A DNA stretch of 48,240 bases. It comes from Paludibacteraceae bacterium. GTDB lineage: Bacteria; Bacteroidota; Bacteroidia; Bacteroidales; Paludibacteraceae. A model generated the notes under the pieces. That model did no database searches, had not been told where the DNA came from, and saw only the letters and a program-made list of their open reading frames with translations. The translations under genes and the position numbers were made by a program. Numbering within the stretch: position 1 is the stretch's first letter; each line of letters opens with the position of its first letter. Positions 34,461 through 43,948 of the stretch are shown here, piece by piece. The DNA lies in assembly GCA_017417025.1 (NCBI GenBank), contig JAFPZY010000035.1, forward strand, positions 1 to 48,240. Reading direction: 5' to 3'.

Positions 34461-35537
34461 ATGCACAGGCGGCTGAGGAGTATAATAATACTGATGTTTT
34501 TGGGTGCGGGCACGGTCTGCGCCCAAAAGTTTTTGTATGACGTGGACTTCATTCTCAACTTCGACAACCGCGAGATACACAACAACTACGAGCCTTCAGG
34601 GACCATCTTCGGGTTCAGACTGACTCCGACCATAGGCGTAGGCTTGTCAGACTCACTCGGCGGGAGCCACAGGCTGATGGCCGGCGCAAGCTACCTGCAG
34701 CCGTGCGGAGCCGACTGGAGACACGTAAAAGTGACCCCCACAGTGTTTTACCACTACGGCATGCGCGGCTTTGAGATGCATGTGGGTTTTGTGCCTTACA
34801 ACGAACTGGGTCAGGCACTACCCGACTACCTGCGGAGCGACTCGTTAGCCTTCTACTATCCGAACATCCAGGGGGCGCTGTTCCAGTACAAGTCAAAGCA
34901 CGGCTACGCGATGGCCCTGTGCGACTGGCGCGGCATGATGAGCCACGAGACACGCGAGGCTTTCAGGATTGTGGGCGGCGGCCGTTATGAGCACAAGTGC
35001 GGTTTCTATGCAGGCGGCTATGCGCAGATGAACCACCTGAGCCACAACGCAGACAGCATTCACGGAGTATGCGACGACCTGCTATTCAACCCCTTAGTCG
35101 GCGTAAACCTCGCCAAGTACACCCCTCTTGACAGCCTGACGCTGCAGGCCGGGTATTTATGCGGTTTCCAACGCGACCGCCGCGCCCACAGGGAGCAGTG
35201 GTGCCACGGCTTTCATGCGGCACTGGCAATAGGCTGGCGGTTCATCGGCTTCAGGAACGAGCTGTATGCAGGTCAGAACCAGATGCCGCTATACGGCAAA
35301 TACGGCGTAGTGCTCAACCAAGGCGACCCGCGCTACCAGGCGGAGCTGTACAACAGGACAGACCTGTACTTCTACATAGTGCGCCGCAGTTTCGTGACGT
35401 GCTGGGCAGGCTGGAGCCTGCTTGTGACAGACAAGGGGACGGTGAGCAACCAGCAACAGGTGGTATGCCGCTTCAATCTGGACGGCCTGCTGCACCACCC
35501 CGAGAAAAAGAAGATACGAACCCTGAGCTGGAGGTAA
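34461..35537 (+). CDS. Predicted outer-membrane beta-barrel protein
   Basis: This 358-residue protein was not recognised as a named family. It starts with a likely signal peptide ending near GAGTVCAQ. The rest has alternating aromatic and hydrophobic residues (for example YRYEH-, GFYAGGYAQM and WAGWSLLVTD segments) like strands of an outer-membrane barrel. The ATG at 34461 is preferred to an upstream TTG, which lies in an AATTGACAATTGATA repeat. It is 18 nt after dnaJ and 4 nt before a second protein of the same type. An envelope role is inferred. Confidence 0.6.
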   Translation: MHRRLRSIIILMFLGAGTVCAQKFLYDVDFILNFDNREIHNNYEPSGTIFGFRLTPTIGVGLSDSLGGSHRLMAGASYLQPCGADWRHVKVTPTVFYHYGMRGFEMHVGFVPYNELGQALPDYLRSDSLAFYYPNIQGALFQYKSKHGYAMALCDWRGMMSHETREAFRIVGGGRYEHKCGFYAGGYAQMNHLSHNADSIHGVCDDLLFNPLVGVNLAKYTPLDSLTLQAGYLCGFQRDRRAHREQWCHGFHAALAIGWRFIGFRNELYAGQNQMPLYGKYGVVLNQGDPRYQAELYNRTDLYFYIVRRSFVTCWAGWSLLVTDKGTVSNQQQVVCRFNLDGLLHHPEKKKIRTLSWR

Positions 35538-35541
35538 AGGC

Positions 35542-36501
35542 ATGCGCAGGCTGAAAATTCTGCTGACCATAATACTGGCAGCTGCAACGACGGCAGCACA
35601 GGACAGGGGAAAGTACATCTCCCCCCTGCATTTCGGCCCCAACGCTTTCCCTGTTCCAGAGATGCTTGACGGGCGCGTAAGCGGGACTCTGAAAGCAGAG
35701 ATAGCCGTGGACGAGTACAGAGGCTATGCCGGCGACAGGACAACCGACATATTTGCAAAGATACAAATCCCCCTGTTCACAAGACGAGTGAACCTGAGCG
35801 TGTGGATGCCTGTGTGCGAGTGGTATGAGATGACGGCAGAACGCCAGCGGATATGCCTGCTTCAGGACACGTCGCTGATACGCGGACACGGTTACGGAGA
35901 TGTGTATGTGACCACAGACATACAGGTGTTGCGTGCGCGGCGATGGTGGCCCGACATAACACTGCGTGCCGCCCTGAAGACCGCCAGCGGCGAGCAGTAC
36001 GAGAAAGCCCGGCACTATGACGACCCCGGCTACTTCTTTGACGCGGCAATAGGCAAGTCAATGTACATAGGCAGGGACAGGAGCGTAAGCGCAGAAAAGA
36101 AGCACGACAGCGACTGGGAACTGCGCATAGCAGGCATGGCGGGCTTTCTGTGCTGGCAGACCGTCACCGCGCGGCAGAACGATGCCTACCAATACGGCGT
36201 GCAACTGCTGGTGAAGCAGCAGTACTTCAGCCTCCGCGCCACATGGAGCGGCTACAGCGGCTGGCAGAAGAACGGCGACAAGCCGATGACAGCCAAAGGC
36301 GAACTGCGCGGCTACTTCAACGGCTGGGAGCCGTTTGTGGCATACCAATACGGCATACGCGACTACCCGTTCCACCAGGTCAGAGCCGGAGTGGCATACT
36401 CAGCCGACATCATCAGCCTTGCGCAGAAGCAGGCCGAGAAGAGGCGGAAGGCGCGACAGCAGGCTGCTGCACAGGAGAAGCCGGCCGAGAAGGGGAAATG
36501 A
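35542..36501 (+). CDS. Predicted outer-membrane protein
   Basis: This 319-residue protein has a signal peptide (MRRLKILLTIILAAATTAA) and a body of alternating aromatic and polar stretches such as LSVWMPVCEWYEM, GVQLLVKQQYFSLRATWSGY and GYFNGWEPFVAYQYG, consistent with a beta-barrel. The last 35 residues are Lys/Arg/Ala/Gln-rich (EKRRKARQQAAAQEK). The last 89 nt overlap the 3' end of the O-antigen ligase gene on the other strand. The real family is unknown. Confidence 0.6.
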   Translation: MRRLKILLTIILAAATTAAQDRGKYISPLHFGPNAFPVPEMLDGRVSGTLKAEIAVDEYRGYAGDRTTDIFAKIQIPLFTRRVNLSVWMPVCEWYEMTAERQRICLLQDTSLIRGHGYGDVYVTTDIQVLRARRWWPDITLRAALKTASGEQYEKARHYDDPGYFFDAAIGKSMYIGRDRSVSAEKKHDSDWELRIAGMAGFLCWQTVTARQNDAYQYGVQLLVKQQYFSLRATWSGYSGWQKNGDKPMTAKGELRGYFNGWEPFVAYQYGIRDYPFHQVRAGVAYSADIISLAQKQAEKRRKARQQAAAQEKPAEKGK

Positions 36502-37753
36502 CAAGCAGTATGAGGAGTCCGGCTGCAGTGAAGAAGATGCCCTCTATGCCGCTCAGCATGTTGTCGGTGCACATATCAAGCATCAGTATTTCGGTGAAGA
36601 AGATTGCGAAATAGCGCGCCCTCCCCTGAAAAGCAAACGGGACTGAAATCCAGATGAGCAGGAAGAAGAGCATAGCGGCAAAGCCCAATTCTATCCAGGT
36701 GCAGAGATACTGGTTGTGCGAGTGATAGCGTCTCGTTATGAACATTATCCAGCCGTAGTTTTCGTATTTTTTGAGCAGGTAATCCGAGCACTGCCCCACC
36801 CCTACACCGTGCAGAGAATATTCTTCAGGATGCTCGAGCGCAGTGTGCCAGATGGCATAGCGCGGCTCAACGGATGGCCTTATAGGGTCGTCGGTAATGC
36901 GGAAATACTCTTTGAGCGGGACCTCGTTGAAGCGCGGGTGGAACTTGAGGGCAGCGCAAGCGGCAAGAGCGGCAAGAGCAACGACAGCCACCATGCCCCA
37001 GAGACGTTTGGAGGCGGGAAGAGCCAGGACAGCCGCCGTAGAGAGGACAGCGAAGGTGTCAATCAGCCCCTCGCGAGAGCCCGTCCAATGAACAGCCAGC
37101 AAAAGGACGGCAAAAGCAAGCGCGGCAAAAACGAATGTGCGCACTCTGCCAAGCGCGGCGACATTCTCTTTAGCGAGCAAGATGACCGAGGGGAAACAGA
37201 GGCTGAGAAGCGTGGTATATTGCAGCCGGTGTTTGAGGTTGAGCGTGAAGTCGGTGAGGTGCAGCCAGTCGAAAGAGAAATAGAACTTGTGGTAGCGATT
37301 GACGGCGTGCAGGTGGTTCATAACCCAATAATGGGCAAAGAGATAAACAAAAACAGAGATGAGGCACGACGCGACAAAGACCTTGAGACATGTCTGCCAG
37401 TTGTAGCGCCCGTTAAGCCCCCAGAGCGCGGGGAAAAGGAGGAAGAAGAGATCGAAGTTGCGCATCAGCGCCCCTTGCGCATCATGCAGATTCTCAGCCC
37501 ACAACACAGACGCAGCCCCCCAGATGAACCAGACTGCCAGCCCGACAAAAGGAAGGAGTTTTCTGCGTTCAGCAGGGTCGGTGAAGGCGGCAGGCCTGGC
37601 GATGAAGCGGCACTCCAGGAGCCAGGAAACGAGCCAGACCATCCATATAGGGCGCGAGAGACTGTGGCTGTAAGGGAGCACGGCAAGAAAGGCAAGGAAG
37701 GCGTACCAGTTGATTTCGCCGATGACCTGCTGATATTTGGCAAAGAATTTCAT
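36413..37753 (-). CDS. O-antigen ligase-like protein (WaaL/Wzy_C)
   Basis: This 446-residue inner-membrane protein has about ten to twelve hydrophobic segments and one large periplasmic loop containing HTALEHPEEYSLHGVGVGQC, the hallmark of O-antigen ligase-type proteins. TGSREGLIDTF is the usual short motif before that loop. It would attach polysaccharide to lipid A-core. The C-terminal 30 residues are Pro/Ala/Ser-rich, and the coding end overlaps the opposing gene by 89 nt. It is the last gene of the long envelope cluster and starts 45 nt after the GT2-kinase gene. Confidence 0.88.
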   Translation of the reverse strand: MKFFAKYQQVIGEINWYAFLAFLAVLPYSHSLSRPIWMVWLVSWLLECRFIARPAAFTDPAERRKLLPFVGLAVWFIWGAASVLWAENLHDAQGALMRNFDLFFLLFPALWGLNGRYNWQTCLKVFVASCLISVFVYLFAHYWVMNHLHAVNRYHKFYFSFDWLHLTDFTLNLKHRLQYTTLLSLCFPSVILLAKENVAALGRVRTFVFAALAFAVLLLAVHWTGSREGLIDTFAVLSTAAVLALPASKRLWGMVAVVALAALAACAALKFHPRFNEVPLKEYFRITDDPIRPSVEPRYAIWHTALEHPEEYSLHGVGVGQCSDYLLKKYENYGWIMFITRRYHSHNQYLCTWIELGFAAMLFFLLIWISVPFAFQGRARYFAIFFTEILMLDMCTDNMLSGIEGIFFTAAGLLILLVISPSRPASPVQQPAVAPSASSRPASAQG

Positions 37754-37798
37754 TTACATTACAGATTAGGGTCGATTTTCTTATATTTCTGACATTGT

Positions 37799-39280
37799 TC
37801 AGTGTCGGTCATCTCCCGGTCTTCTCTCGGTCTTCTCCCGGTCAGCCGTCGGCTGACCGTCGGCTGACCGTCGGCAAAGACAGCCAAGCGCACACAAAAA
37901 ATTACGACGGCGCACATGCCAGGGAGTCCATCGGAAGCGGCGGACGAGCGCAGCACAAAGCTGCGGGTCGAAACCGCGTGCACGCGCATACTCTTCGCCG
38001 AGCAGGGTGCAGGCGGCAGGGTCAAGGTCGAGCCTTTCGAAATTGCGGCACCCGCGCTCAAGCGAGACGCGGACATTGAAGACAAGGCGGTTGAGATCGA
38101 CAATCTGGATATTGTCATCGTCGTCAAAGAGTATATTGCCTCCGGAGTAGTCCCTGTGCATAATGCCTTGTTCGTGCAGGCGCACCGTAAAGCGGGCAAT
38201 AGCCCGGAGATGCCTGTCGCGGTCAGGGAAGGCAGGGTCTTTGGCGAGCTGCATGGCAGTGTAAGGCAGAGAGGAAAGGCGCGAGACATAATAGCTGTCA
38301 GTGAGTAGTCCTCCGCGCTTTATGTCGAGCCACGCCACCGGCTCAGGCGATGCCGCACCGAGCCGCCGAGCATAGATGAACGAGCGCTCCGCCTTGCTCT
38401 TGCGGAAAAGCCCGTAGATGAGGCTGTTAATGAGCGAAGGACGCGCAAAGCGCTTGACAACAAGCCCGCCCTCAAGGAGTTTGACAGTGTTGCGCCCCTT
38501 GTGCATTATGTTTTCAGAGCCGGCGAAAGCCTCCGGCAGATGCGCGATGGTGTGCTTCTGCTGCAATTCTGCGCGTGAGACGAGATAGTCGCGCCAGGAA
38601 GCGCCCTGCTCGTGTTTGAAAGAGCCGCAGCCGTCGGACTTGGCCTTCTGCCTTGTGAGGAAGCGGCGCTCCATCTGCTGCGGACTGCGGTACTGGAAGT
38701 GCTCGACCTCCACCGGCTTGGCATAGACGCGTCCCCAGGGGTGAGGATAGCGCCAGGTCTCCTTCCAGACAAGCAGCGGGCTGTGGCGCATGAAGCGCCT
38801 CTCCTGCCGCCTGAGCGGGAGAAAAGAGCGGATGAAAGGTCTGTCAGCCTCGAAAGAGCCGGAGAAGTTGTGCTCCTGCAGGTCTTCAAAGGTGAGGACA
38901 TAGTCGCGGCTGGACTTCTTGACCGTCTGACAAGCAAGAGGGACCGAGGCGAGGAAAGCGCGCACGTCGCCGGTGAAGAACTCGTCGGCATCGAGGCGGA
39001 CGCACCACCAGTCGCGGCAGGTCAGCTCGTGGCGGAAAGCACGGAAAGCGCGTGCGCGCAGGCCTATGTGGAAAGGCCCGTCGTAGCGCAGCCAGGGAAC
39101 GACCTGCGGGTGAGTGAGAGCCAACGCCTGCACCTTCTCCCACGTGCCGTCGGTGCTGCCGTTGTCGATGACAATAATCTTGTCACTCCAGCGGCAAGCG
39201 TCAGAGAGAGAGGCGGTTATGACATCCGCCTCGTCCTTGACAAGAAGGAGACTGTATATCTTAAATTCTGTCGCGCCCAT
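37799..39280 (-). CDS. Fusion of a family 2 glycosyltransferase and a WaaP/KdkA-like kinase
   Basis: The 493-residue protein has two parts. Residues 1 to about 260 are a GT2 of the WaaE/KdtX type: SLLLVKDEADVITASL, IIVIDNGSTDGTW and RLDADEFFTG. Residues from about 265 form an LPS-core kinase fold: VVKRF with ATP-binding K276, E298 in KAERSF, HRDYSGGNILF (375-385) and VDLNR with D395. It probably adds a sugar and a phosphate to inner-core lipopolysaccharide. The last 25 codons lie in an 11-nt array, so the C-terminal tail is repeat-derived. It overlaps the upstream GT2 gene by 20 nt. Confidence 0.88.
   Translation of the reverse strand: MGATEFKIYSLLLVKDEADVITASLSDACRWSDKIIVIDNGSTDGTWEKVQALALTHPQVVPWLRYDGPFHIGLRARAFRAFRHELTCRDWWCVRLDADEFFTGDVRAFLASVPLACQTVKKSSRDYVLTFEDLQEHNFSGSFEADRPFIRSFLPLRRQERRFMRHSPLLVWKETWRYPHPWGRVYAKPVEVEHFQYRSPQQMERRFLTRQKAKSDGCGSFKHEQGASWRDYLVSRAELQQKHTIAHLPEAFAGSENIMHKGRNTVKLLEGGLVVKRFARPSLINSLIYGLFRKSKAERSFIYARRLGAASPEPVAWLDIKRGGLLTDSYYVSRLSSLPYTAMQLAKDPAFPDRDRHLRAIARFTVRLHEQGIMHRDYSGGNILFDDDDNIQIVDLNRLVFNVRVSLERGCRNFERLDLDPAACTLLGEEYARARGFDPQLCAALVRRFRWTPWHVRRRNFLCALGCLCRRSADGQPTADREKTERRPGDDRH
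37807..37883. repeat. 11-nt tandem array inside the 3' end of the GT2-kinase gene
   Basis: Seven units begin at 37807, 37818, 37829, 37840, 37851, 37862 and 37873; the first four resemble GGTCTTCTCCC and the next ones GGCTGACCGTC. Eleven is not a multiple of three, so each repeat shifts the reading frame. The C-terminal peptide is charged and low in complexity, and the stop lies just beyond the array. Confidence 0.85.
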
Positions 39281-39962
39281 GAATGAGTTTCAGCCAGTAG
39301 TACTTGAGGGGGTTGGTGTATTTAAGCAGTTTCCAGGGCCTTGAAGAGTGCGGGCGGTGGACAACAGGGTTGTCGAGCATGAGCAGATTGCGGAAGCCTA
39401 ACTCGCAGGCTTTGTGCGAGATAAAGACATCGTACCAGTTCTTGGAGGGGTCCAAATTGCGGAAGTCGAAAGCACGCAGGAAAGCGAGAGAGAGGAGCGT
39501 GCAGCAGAAACTGAGGCGCTTGCGTGTCTCGTGGGTGCCAATGCTCCAGCGGCGGGCATACTCGTAGGGGAAGTTGATGTTTCCGCCGTCGTCGGTGGTG
39601 ACAGCCGCCACCAGCCCCGTCTGCGGGGTGTCAGCCGCTTGTGCAAGCCGCATGACAGTGTCGCCACGGACTATGACATCGCTCTCTACTATGACGAGAT
39701 GCGCTCCATCGTCCAGAGCCTGCCGCTGCGCTATCTGCAAGACCAGCAGGTAGTTAGGCGAAGGGTGGCAGGTAAGGTCCTGCAGATTGACGAGCGTGAA
39801 ATGCAGTTCGCCGGCAAGCTGCTGCAGGGCGGCGGTGTTCTCTGCCGTGGAAAAGTCGTTGAAGACGGTGAGCGGCAGGCCCGCAGCGCATATTGCGCGG
39901 ACAGCCTCCGTTGCAGTCTGCAAGGAGTCTTTGACAGGCATTATGACATGAAGAGGGCGCAT
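39261..39962 (-). CDS. Family 2 glycosyltransferase
   Basis: This 233-residue GT-A enzyme starts PLHVIMPVKDSLQTATEAV. It has LTVFNDFSTAENTA for donor binding and LVIVESDVIVRGDTV as the DxD-type metal motif. It lies between the fucosyltransferase and the GT2-kinase genes. The N-terminal and central motifs resemble those of enzymes that decorate LPS core. Acceptor and sugar are unknown. Confidence 0.88.
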   Translation of the reverse strand: MRPLHVIMPVKDSLQTATEAVRAICAAGLPLTVFNDFSTAENTAALQQLAGELHFTLVNLQDLTCHPSPNYLLVLQIAQRQALDDGAHLVIVESDVIVRGDTVMRLAQAADTPQTGLVAAVTTDDGGNINFPYEYARRWSIGTHETRKRLSFCCTLLSLAFLRAFDFRNLDPSKNWYDVFISHKACELGFRNLLMLDNPVVHRPHSSRPWKLLKYTNPLKYYWLKLIHGRDRI

Positions 39963-39964
39963 CG

Positions 39965-40843
39965 TCAGGCAGGGACTCTAATCCATTGTTCAGGAAGAAT
40001 ATCCGGACGCTCGCGGCCGATAAACCATCTGTCAGGCGCAATTACAATCTTGTCGGGCGATGGGTTCAGCCATGCCCCCCACCAGCTGAAACTGCTGTTG
40101 GCGATGATATGGTGGCGGCAAAGCGACATAAGCTGCATGTCTATGCAGGCGCTTTTCCCCGTATTGCCCTCTATATAAACAGCCTGCGGTATATCAAGAT
40201 TGCTTTTCACCCAGCTGATGTCGTCAGAGAACACAAAGAACTGCGGAGTATCGGCCAAGCGCTCCCTCATTGTGCTGACAGCATTATTGTAATAAGCGGC
40301 GGTACACACAGCCCCCATAGAGGCGAAATTACGCCTGTTCATGTAGTTGCCCCGGCGGACATGCAGGCTGACAGACAGGCAGTTGCGCATCTGCTCCGCC
40401 CATTGCAGGTTCCGCCCCTGCAAAGGAGCCCGGAAACGGAAAGCGCGCCGAACAGCACCGGCAGAAGCAAGGAAATACTTTTCACTCTGCCACCAGCCCT
40501 GAATATAGGCATTGTCCAGCGCAAAGACGGCAGGAGTATAGCGGAACCCGAAGTCTTCCTCCCTGACAACAGTGCCACTACCACTATGGCGGAACCCGAG
40601 TTTGCGGCGCAGGACAGAGAAGAAATCTTTGGACACATCCGCCATCCGGTCCACTTCGTCCCGTGTGGCATACACGGGACTCACCCCGAACACATCCCCA
40701 AGTTCGTAGCCGTTGTGAGAAGGGCGGTATTTATATCGCAATATATTGAGTTTCACCTCTTTCCCCTGCTCCCGCATAGCGCAGTACAAGGCATACTGAA
40801 ACATCTGGTTGCCCAATCCCGATGACATTTCGATTATATTCAT
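39965..40843 (-). CDS. Alpha-1,2-fucosyltransferase (GT11)
   Basis: This 292-residue enzyme would add L-fucose in alpha-1,2 linkage from GDP-fucose. Family motifs visible are [19 protein letters not shown] at the N-terminus, the donor-binding HVRRGNYMN, and SNLDIPQ plus [15 protein letters not shown] near the end. It forms a 4-nt overlap with lptB upstream. Such enzymes give fucosylated surface glycans in gut Bacteroidales; whether it is GDP-fucose here is inferred. Confidence 0.93.
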   Translation of the reverse strand: MNIIEMSSGLGNQMFQYALYCAMREQGKEVKLNILRYKYRPSHNGYELGDVFGVSPVYATRDEVDRMADVSKDFFSVLRRKLGFRHSGSGTVVREEDFGFRYTPAVFALDNAYIQGWWQSEKYFLASAGAVRRAFRFRAPLQGRNLQWAEQMRNCLSVSLHVRRGNYMNRRNFASMGAVCTAAYYNNAVSTMRERLADTPQFFVFSDDISWVKSNLDIPQAVYIEGNTGKSACIDMQLMSLCRHHIIANSSFSWWGAWLNPSPDKIVIAPDRWFIGRERPDILPEQWIRVPA

Positions 40844-41595
40844 TCGCTGTCTTTTGTGGTGCGTGTGCGCTTCTTCAGTTCGAAGTCCCGTCCGAGATAG
40901 TTTTTGCGGACAGTGGGGTTGGCCGCCAGTTCTTCGGGGGTGCCGTGGAAGAGTATCCGCCCCTCGAAAAGGAGGTATGCGCGGTCGGTAATCATGAGTG
41001 TTTCATCGACATTGTGGTCGGTGATGAGTATGCCGATGTTCTTGTCCTTGAGCCTCCACACCACGTCCTGAATCTCCTGCACGGCAATGGGGTCCACTCC
41101 GGCGAAAGGCTCGTCGAGCATGACAAACTTGGGCTCGATGGCAAGGCATCGCGCTATCTCGGTGCGCCGCCGCTCGCCGCCGCTGAGCCGGTCGCCTATG
41201 TTGCGGCGGACGTGCGCGAGGTTGAACTCCTGAATGAGCTGCTCCACTTTCTGTTTCTGGTAGTCAGCAGGAAAATCGGTCATCTCAAGCACGGAGCGGA
41301 TATTGTCCTCCACCGTCATCTTGCGGAAGACGCTCGCCTCCTGCGGCAGATAGCCTATGCCCAACTGCGCGCGCCTGTACATAGGCAGGCCGGTTATGTC
41401 GGTGTCGTTGAGGAAGATACGCCCCTCGTTGGCAGTGACAAGCCCCGTGGTCATGTAGAAGGTGGTGGTCTTCCCCGCCCCGTTTGGACCGAGCAAGCCC
41501 ACTATTTCCCCCTGCTCAAGATGGATGGACACGTCGTTCACGACGGTGCGCTTGCCATAGCGCTTGACCAGATGTTCGGTTCGCAGCCTGTCCAT
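40840..41595 (-). CDS. lptB: LPS export ABC transporter ATPase LptB
   Basis: LptB powers LptFG, which extract lipopolysaccharide from the inner membrane. The 251-residue ATPase has Walker [14 protein letters not shown], signature [14 protein letters not shown], Walker [12 protein letters not shown] and the family-typical [20 protein letters not shown]. It starts 9 nt after xth and precedes the fucosyltransferase, supporting a lipopolysaccharide role for this cluster. lptF/G are not in the window. Confidence 0.95.
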   Translation of the reverse strand: MDRLRTEHLVKRYGKRTVVNDVSIHLEQGEIVGLLGPNGAGKTTTFYMTTGLVTANEGRIFLNDTDITGLPMYRRAQLGIGYLPQEASVFRKMTVEDNIRSVLEMTDFPADYQKQKVEQLIQEFNLAHVRRNIGDRLSGGERRRTEIARCLAIEPKFVMLDEPFAGVDPIAVQEIQDVVWRLKDKNIGILITDHNVDETLMITDRAYLLFEGRILFHGTPEELAANPTVRKNYLGRDFELKKRTRTTKDSE

Positions 41596-41604
41596 AGATA
41601 TGCC

Positions 41605-42366
41605 TTATTGAAGTTCGACAGAAACGGGGCAATGGTCGCTGTGCACAGCCTCCGTCAGTATGCGTGCGCCGGTGAGCCTGTCCTTGAGCGGGGCGCTAAC
41701 CCAATGATAATCAATACGCCAGCCCGCATTGCGCTCGCGTGCGCCGAAGCGGTACGACCACCACGAGTACTTCTCTGGCGAGGAGTCGAAGACGCGGAAC
41801 GAGTCAATCATGCCCGAAGCCTCCCAGCGGTCCATCCACTCTCTTTCCTCGGGCAGGAAGCCGCTGACCCCCACCTGCCGCTCGGGGTGGTTGATGTCGA
41901 TGGGGTGGTGGCAGATGTTGTAGTCGCCGCAGACAACGAGGTTGGGCCGCTCGCTGCGCAGCCTCTCCATCCACGGGAGGAAAGCCCCGAGGAAGTCCAT
42001 CTTGAAGTCCTGCCTCACGTCGCCCGTGGTGCCGCTGGGGACATAGACGCAGACCACTGTCAGGTCGCCGAAGTCAGCCCGCAGCACGCGTCCCTCTGAG
42101 TCGTAGCGGGGGTCGCCCATGCCGGCTACCACCTTGTCCGCCTCCTTCCTGGAGAAGATGCAGACACCCGAATAGCCTTTCTTGTCCGCCGAGTGGATGT
42201 AGCTGTGATAACCAAGCGCGCTCATGGCCGTCGTGTCAATCTGCTCGGGCTGCGCCTTGCTCTCCTGAATGCAGAAGATGTCCGGCTGCTCTGCGCCGAG
42301 CCAGTCAAGCAGTCCTTTTGAGACCGCCGCGCGTATGCCGTTAACGTTGTATGATATGATTTTCAT
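41605..42366 (-). CDS. xth: Exodeoxyribonuclease III
   Basis: This 253-residue AP endonuclease/3'-5' exonuclease acts in base excision repair. It has SYNVNGIRAA at the start, the metal-binding IQESKAQ, the VCGDYNICHHPID segment and the active-site SDHCPV at the end. Its start lies inside the coding end of the M6 protease gene (26-nt overlap). A DNA repair gene between a protease and lptB has no evident functional link and probably reflects operon packing. Confidence 0.95.
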   Translation of the reverse strand: MKIISYNVNGIRAAVSKGLLDWLGAEQPDIFCIQESKAQPEQIDTTAMSALGYHSYIHSADKKGYSGVCIFSRKEADKVVAGMGDPRYDSEGRVLRADFGDLTVVCVYVPSGTTGDVRQDFKMDFLGAFLPWMERLRSERPNLVVCGDYNICHHPIDINHPERQVGVSGFLPEEREWMDRWEASGMIDSFRVFDSSPEKYSWWSYRFGARERNAGWRIDYHWVSAPLKDRLTGARILTEAVHSDHCPVSVELQ

Positions 42367-43948
42367 TGCCCAGAATGTCGTATATATGTCCGTTGTGATT
42401 CAGGTAGATACGCCCCTGCCAAAGCCATTTGCCTCCGTCGGTCATGCCGCTGACGCTATTGACCTCCGTCACCGGCGAAGCCGCACCGCCCATAAACTTG
42501 AGAGAGACAGCCCCATCCTTGAGCTTTATGTCGGTGAGCGGATAGTTTTCTATTGCCTTGTAGGAGTCCGCCCCTGCGGGGAAAGCGTCCTCCGGCCGCC
42601 CGTACCAGCCATCGTCCGGATAGCGCGGGGCTTGGCCGTCCGCTTCAATAATGTCAATGCCCATGGACGACTCCACATCATTCACATAGTTCCCTCTCCA
42701 TGCGCTATAGTTGTAAGCCACTTTGGTTATCAGCAGCCCTTCTCCCGGATTAAAGGCGTTCCAGCCTGTCTGACGGCGGTTCTCAAGCACATAGAAAGTC
42801 TGCGGCACAGGGTTGTTCCCCACCAGATTGTGCTTGCCGTCGGGCGAAATGATAAGCACCTCGTTGGTGGTGAGGATTTCGCCCAACGTCCAGTTCTCCG
42901 GATCTGTGAGCAGACGCGGCTTCGCCCAGCCGAGGAAGAAGCGCTCGTAGCCCGAATACGACGGCGGGGTGTTGGAGTCGTTATTGTAAGGCCCGTAGTC
43001 CATTATGTCCCACATGCCGAGGGTCTTCCAGTTCTCCTTGCCGCTGGTCTCGTAGATGTCAGGCAGACCGAGCACATGCCCGAACTCGTGGCAGAACAGC
43101 CCGATGCCGTAGAACTGCTTGCTGTAGTTGTTCATCTCGCAGCCGCAGGCATACAATTGCACGGTCTTGCCGTTGAGTTTCACCGTTTTGCCCAGTTTGT
43201 GCTTGTGCGGCCAGATTGTGTTCTCACCCCCGCCGTCAGCCTCGCCGTAGCCGGCATAGATGACATAGACGAAATCTACATAGCCGTCCTTGTCATTGTC
43301 GTAAATGCTGAAGTCCGTCCCCTGGTTCGATGCCAGTGTGCACGCCTCGCGTATCATTTCCTGCACATTGCGGTCTTTCCCGCCCGAGTTGGACCCGTAG
43401 TACTCGGCGTTGTTGCTCACCGTCACAGGCCCTATGACATCAAACTGCGGATTGTACTGCCCGAAGCTACTGTCGAAGAAATACTGCCGTGCCGAGCCGC
43501 TGCTGACCACATGGTAACTCTTCTCATTGTAGGTGTAGTCATACTCGCGCTCGAACACACGCCCGTTGAGCATCGTGTCAATCACGGCCTTCGGCGTGGC
43601 GAACTTCACATCCTGGAACTGCGCCAGAATAACCAGCCCGCGCGGGGCGATGTTCAGCGGAATAGCCGACTGCACCTCCTCCGGAGCCATGTTCGGGCTT
43701 GGCCTGCGCCGAGCCTGTATTTCGGCAGGCTGCAGGGCTGCCACAGGGCGGTAAAAGCCGTCTGCCGCACGCTCAAGCCAGCGCCCGTCCTCGCCAGTGA
43801 GCCAGCTGAAGCGCTCGTCGCCGTGGGCATAGACCGTGATGACGCTGCCGTCGGGCTGCACCACATTGCGCGGACCGCGACGCGCAGGAACGGCCCAAGC
43901 GCAAGCCGCCGAAAGCAGCAGTACAATTATGCCAATCTCTTTTCTCAT
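42341..43948 (-). CDS. M6-family secreted zinc metalloprotease
   Basis: This 535-residue protein has a signal peptide (MRKEIGIIVLLLSAACAWA), then a short N-terminal domain with VVQPDGSVITVYAHGDERF. The catalytic domain has NIAPRGLVILAQF, FSIYDNDKDGYVDFVYVIYA, the zinc site HEFGHVLGLPD near residue 287 and WDIMDYG. It resembles the M6 protein at 30047-31555. The C-terminus, HIYDILGNENHIIQR, looks like a reduced type IX tail. The start at 43948 was chosen because an upstream in-frame stretch is Arg/Gly-rich and overlaps the neighbouring gene. Confidence 0.9.
   Translation of the reverse strand: MRKEIGIIVLLLSAACAWAVPARRGPRNVVQPDGSVITVYAHGDERFSWLTGEDGRWLERAADGFYRPVAALQPAEIQARRRPSPNMAPEEVQSAIPLNIAPRGLVILAQFQDVKFATPKAVIDTMLNGRVFEREYDYTYNEKSYHVVSSGSARQYFFDSSFGQYNPQFDVIGPVTVSNNAEYYGSNSGGKDRNVQEMIREACTLASNQGTDFSIYDNDKDGYVDFVYVIYAGYGEADGGGENTIWPHKHKLGKTVKLNGKTVQLYACGCEMNNYSKQFYGIGLFCHEFGHVLGLPDIYETSGKENWKTLGMWDIMDYGPYNNDSNTPPSYSGYERFFLGWAKPRLLTDPENWTLGEILTTNEVLIISPDGKHNLVGNNPVPQTFYVLENRRQTGWNAFNPGEGLLITKVAYNYSAWRGNYVNDVESSMGIDIIEADGQAPRYPDDGWYGRPEDAFPAGADSYKAIENYPLTDIKLKDGAVSLKFMGGAASPVTEVNSVSGMTDGGKWLWQGRIYLNHNGHIYDILGNENHIIQR

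Noticed and set aside
36716-37792. 358-codon plus-strand ORF
   Set aside because: It is the antisense of the O-antigen ligase and has highly charged non-protein-like text.
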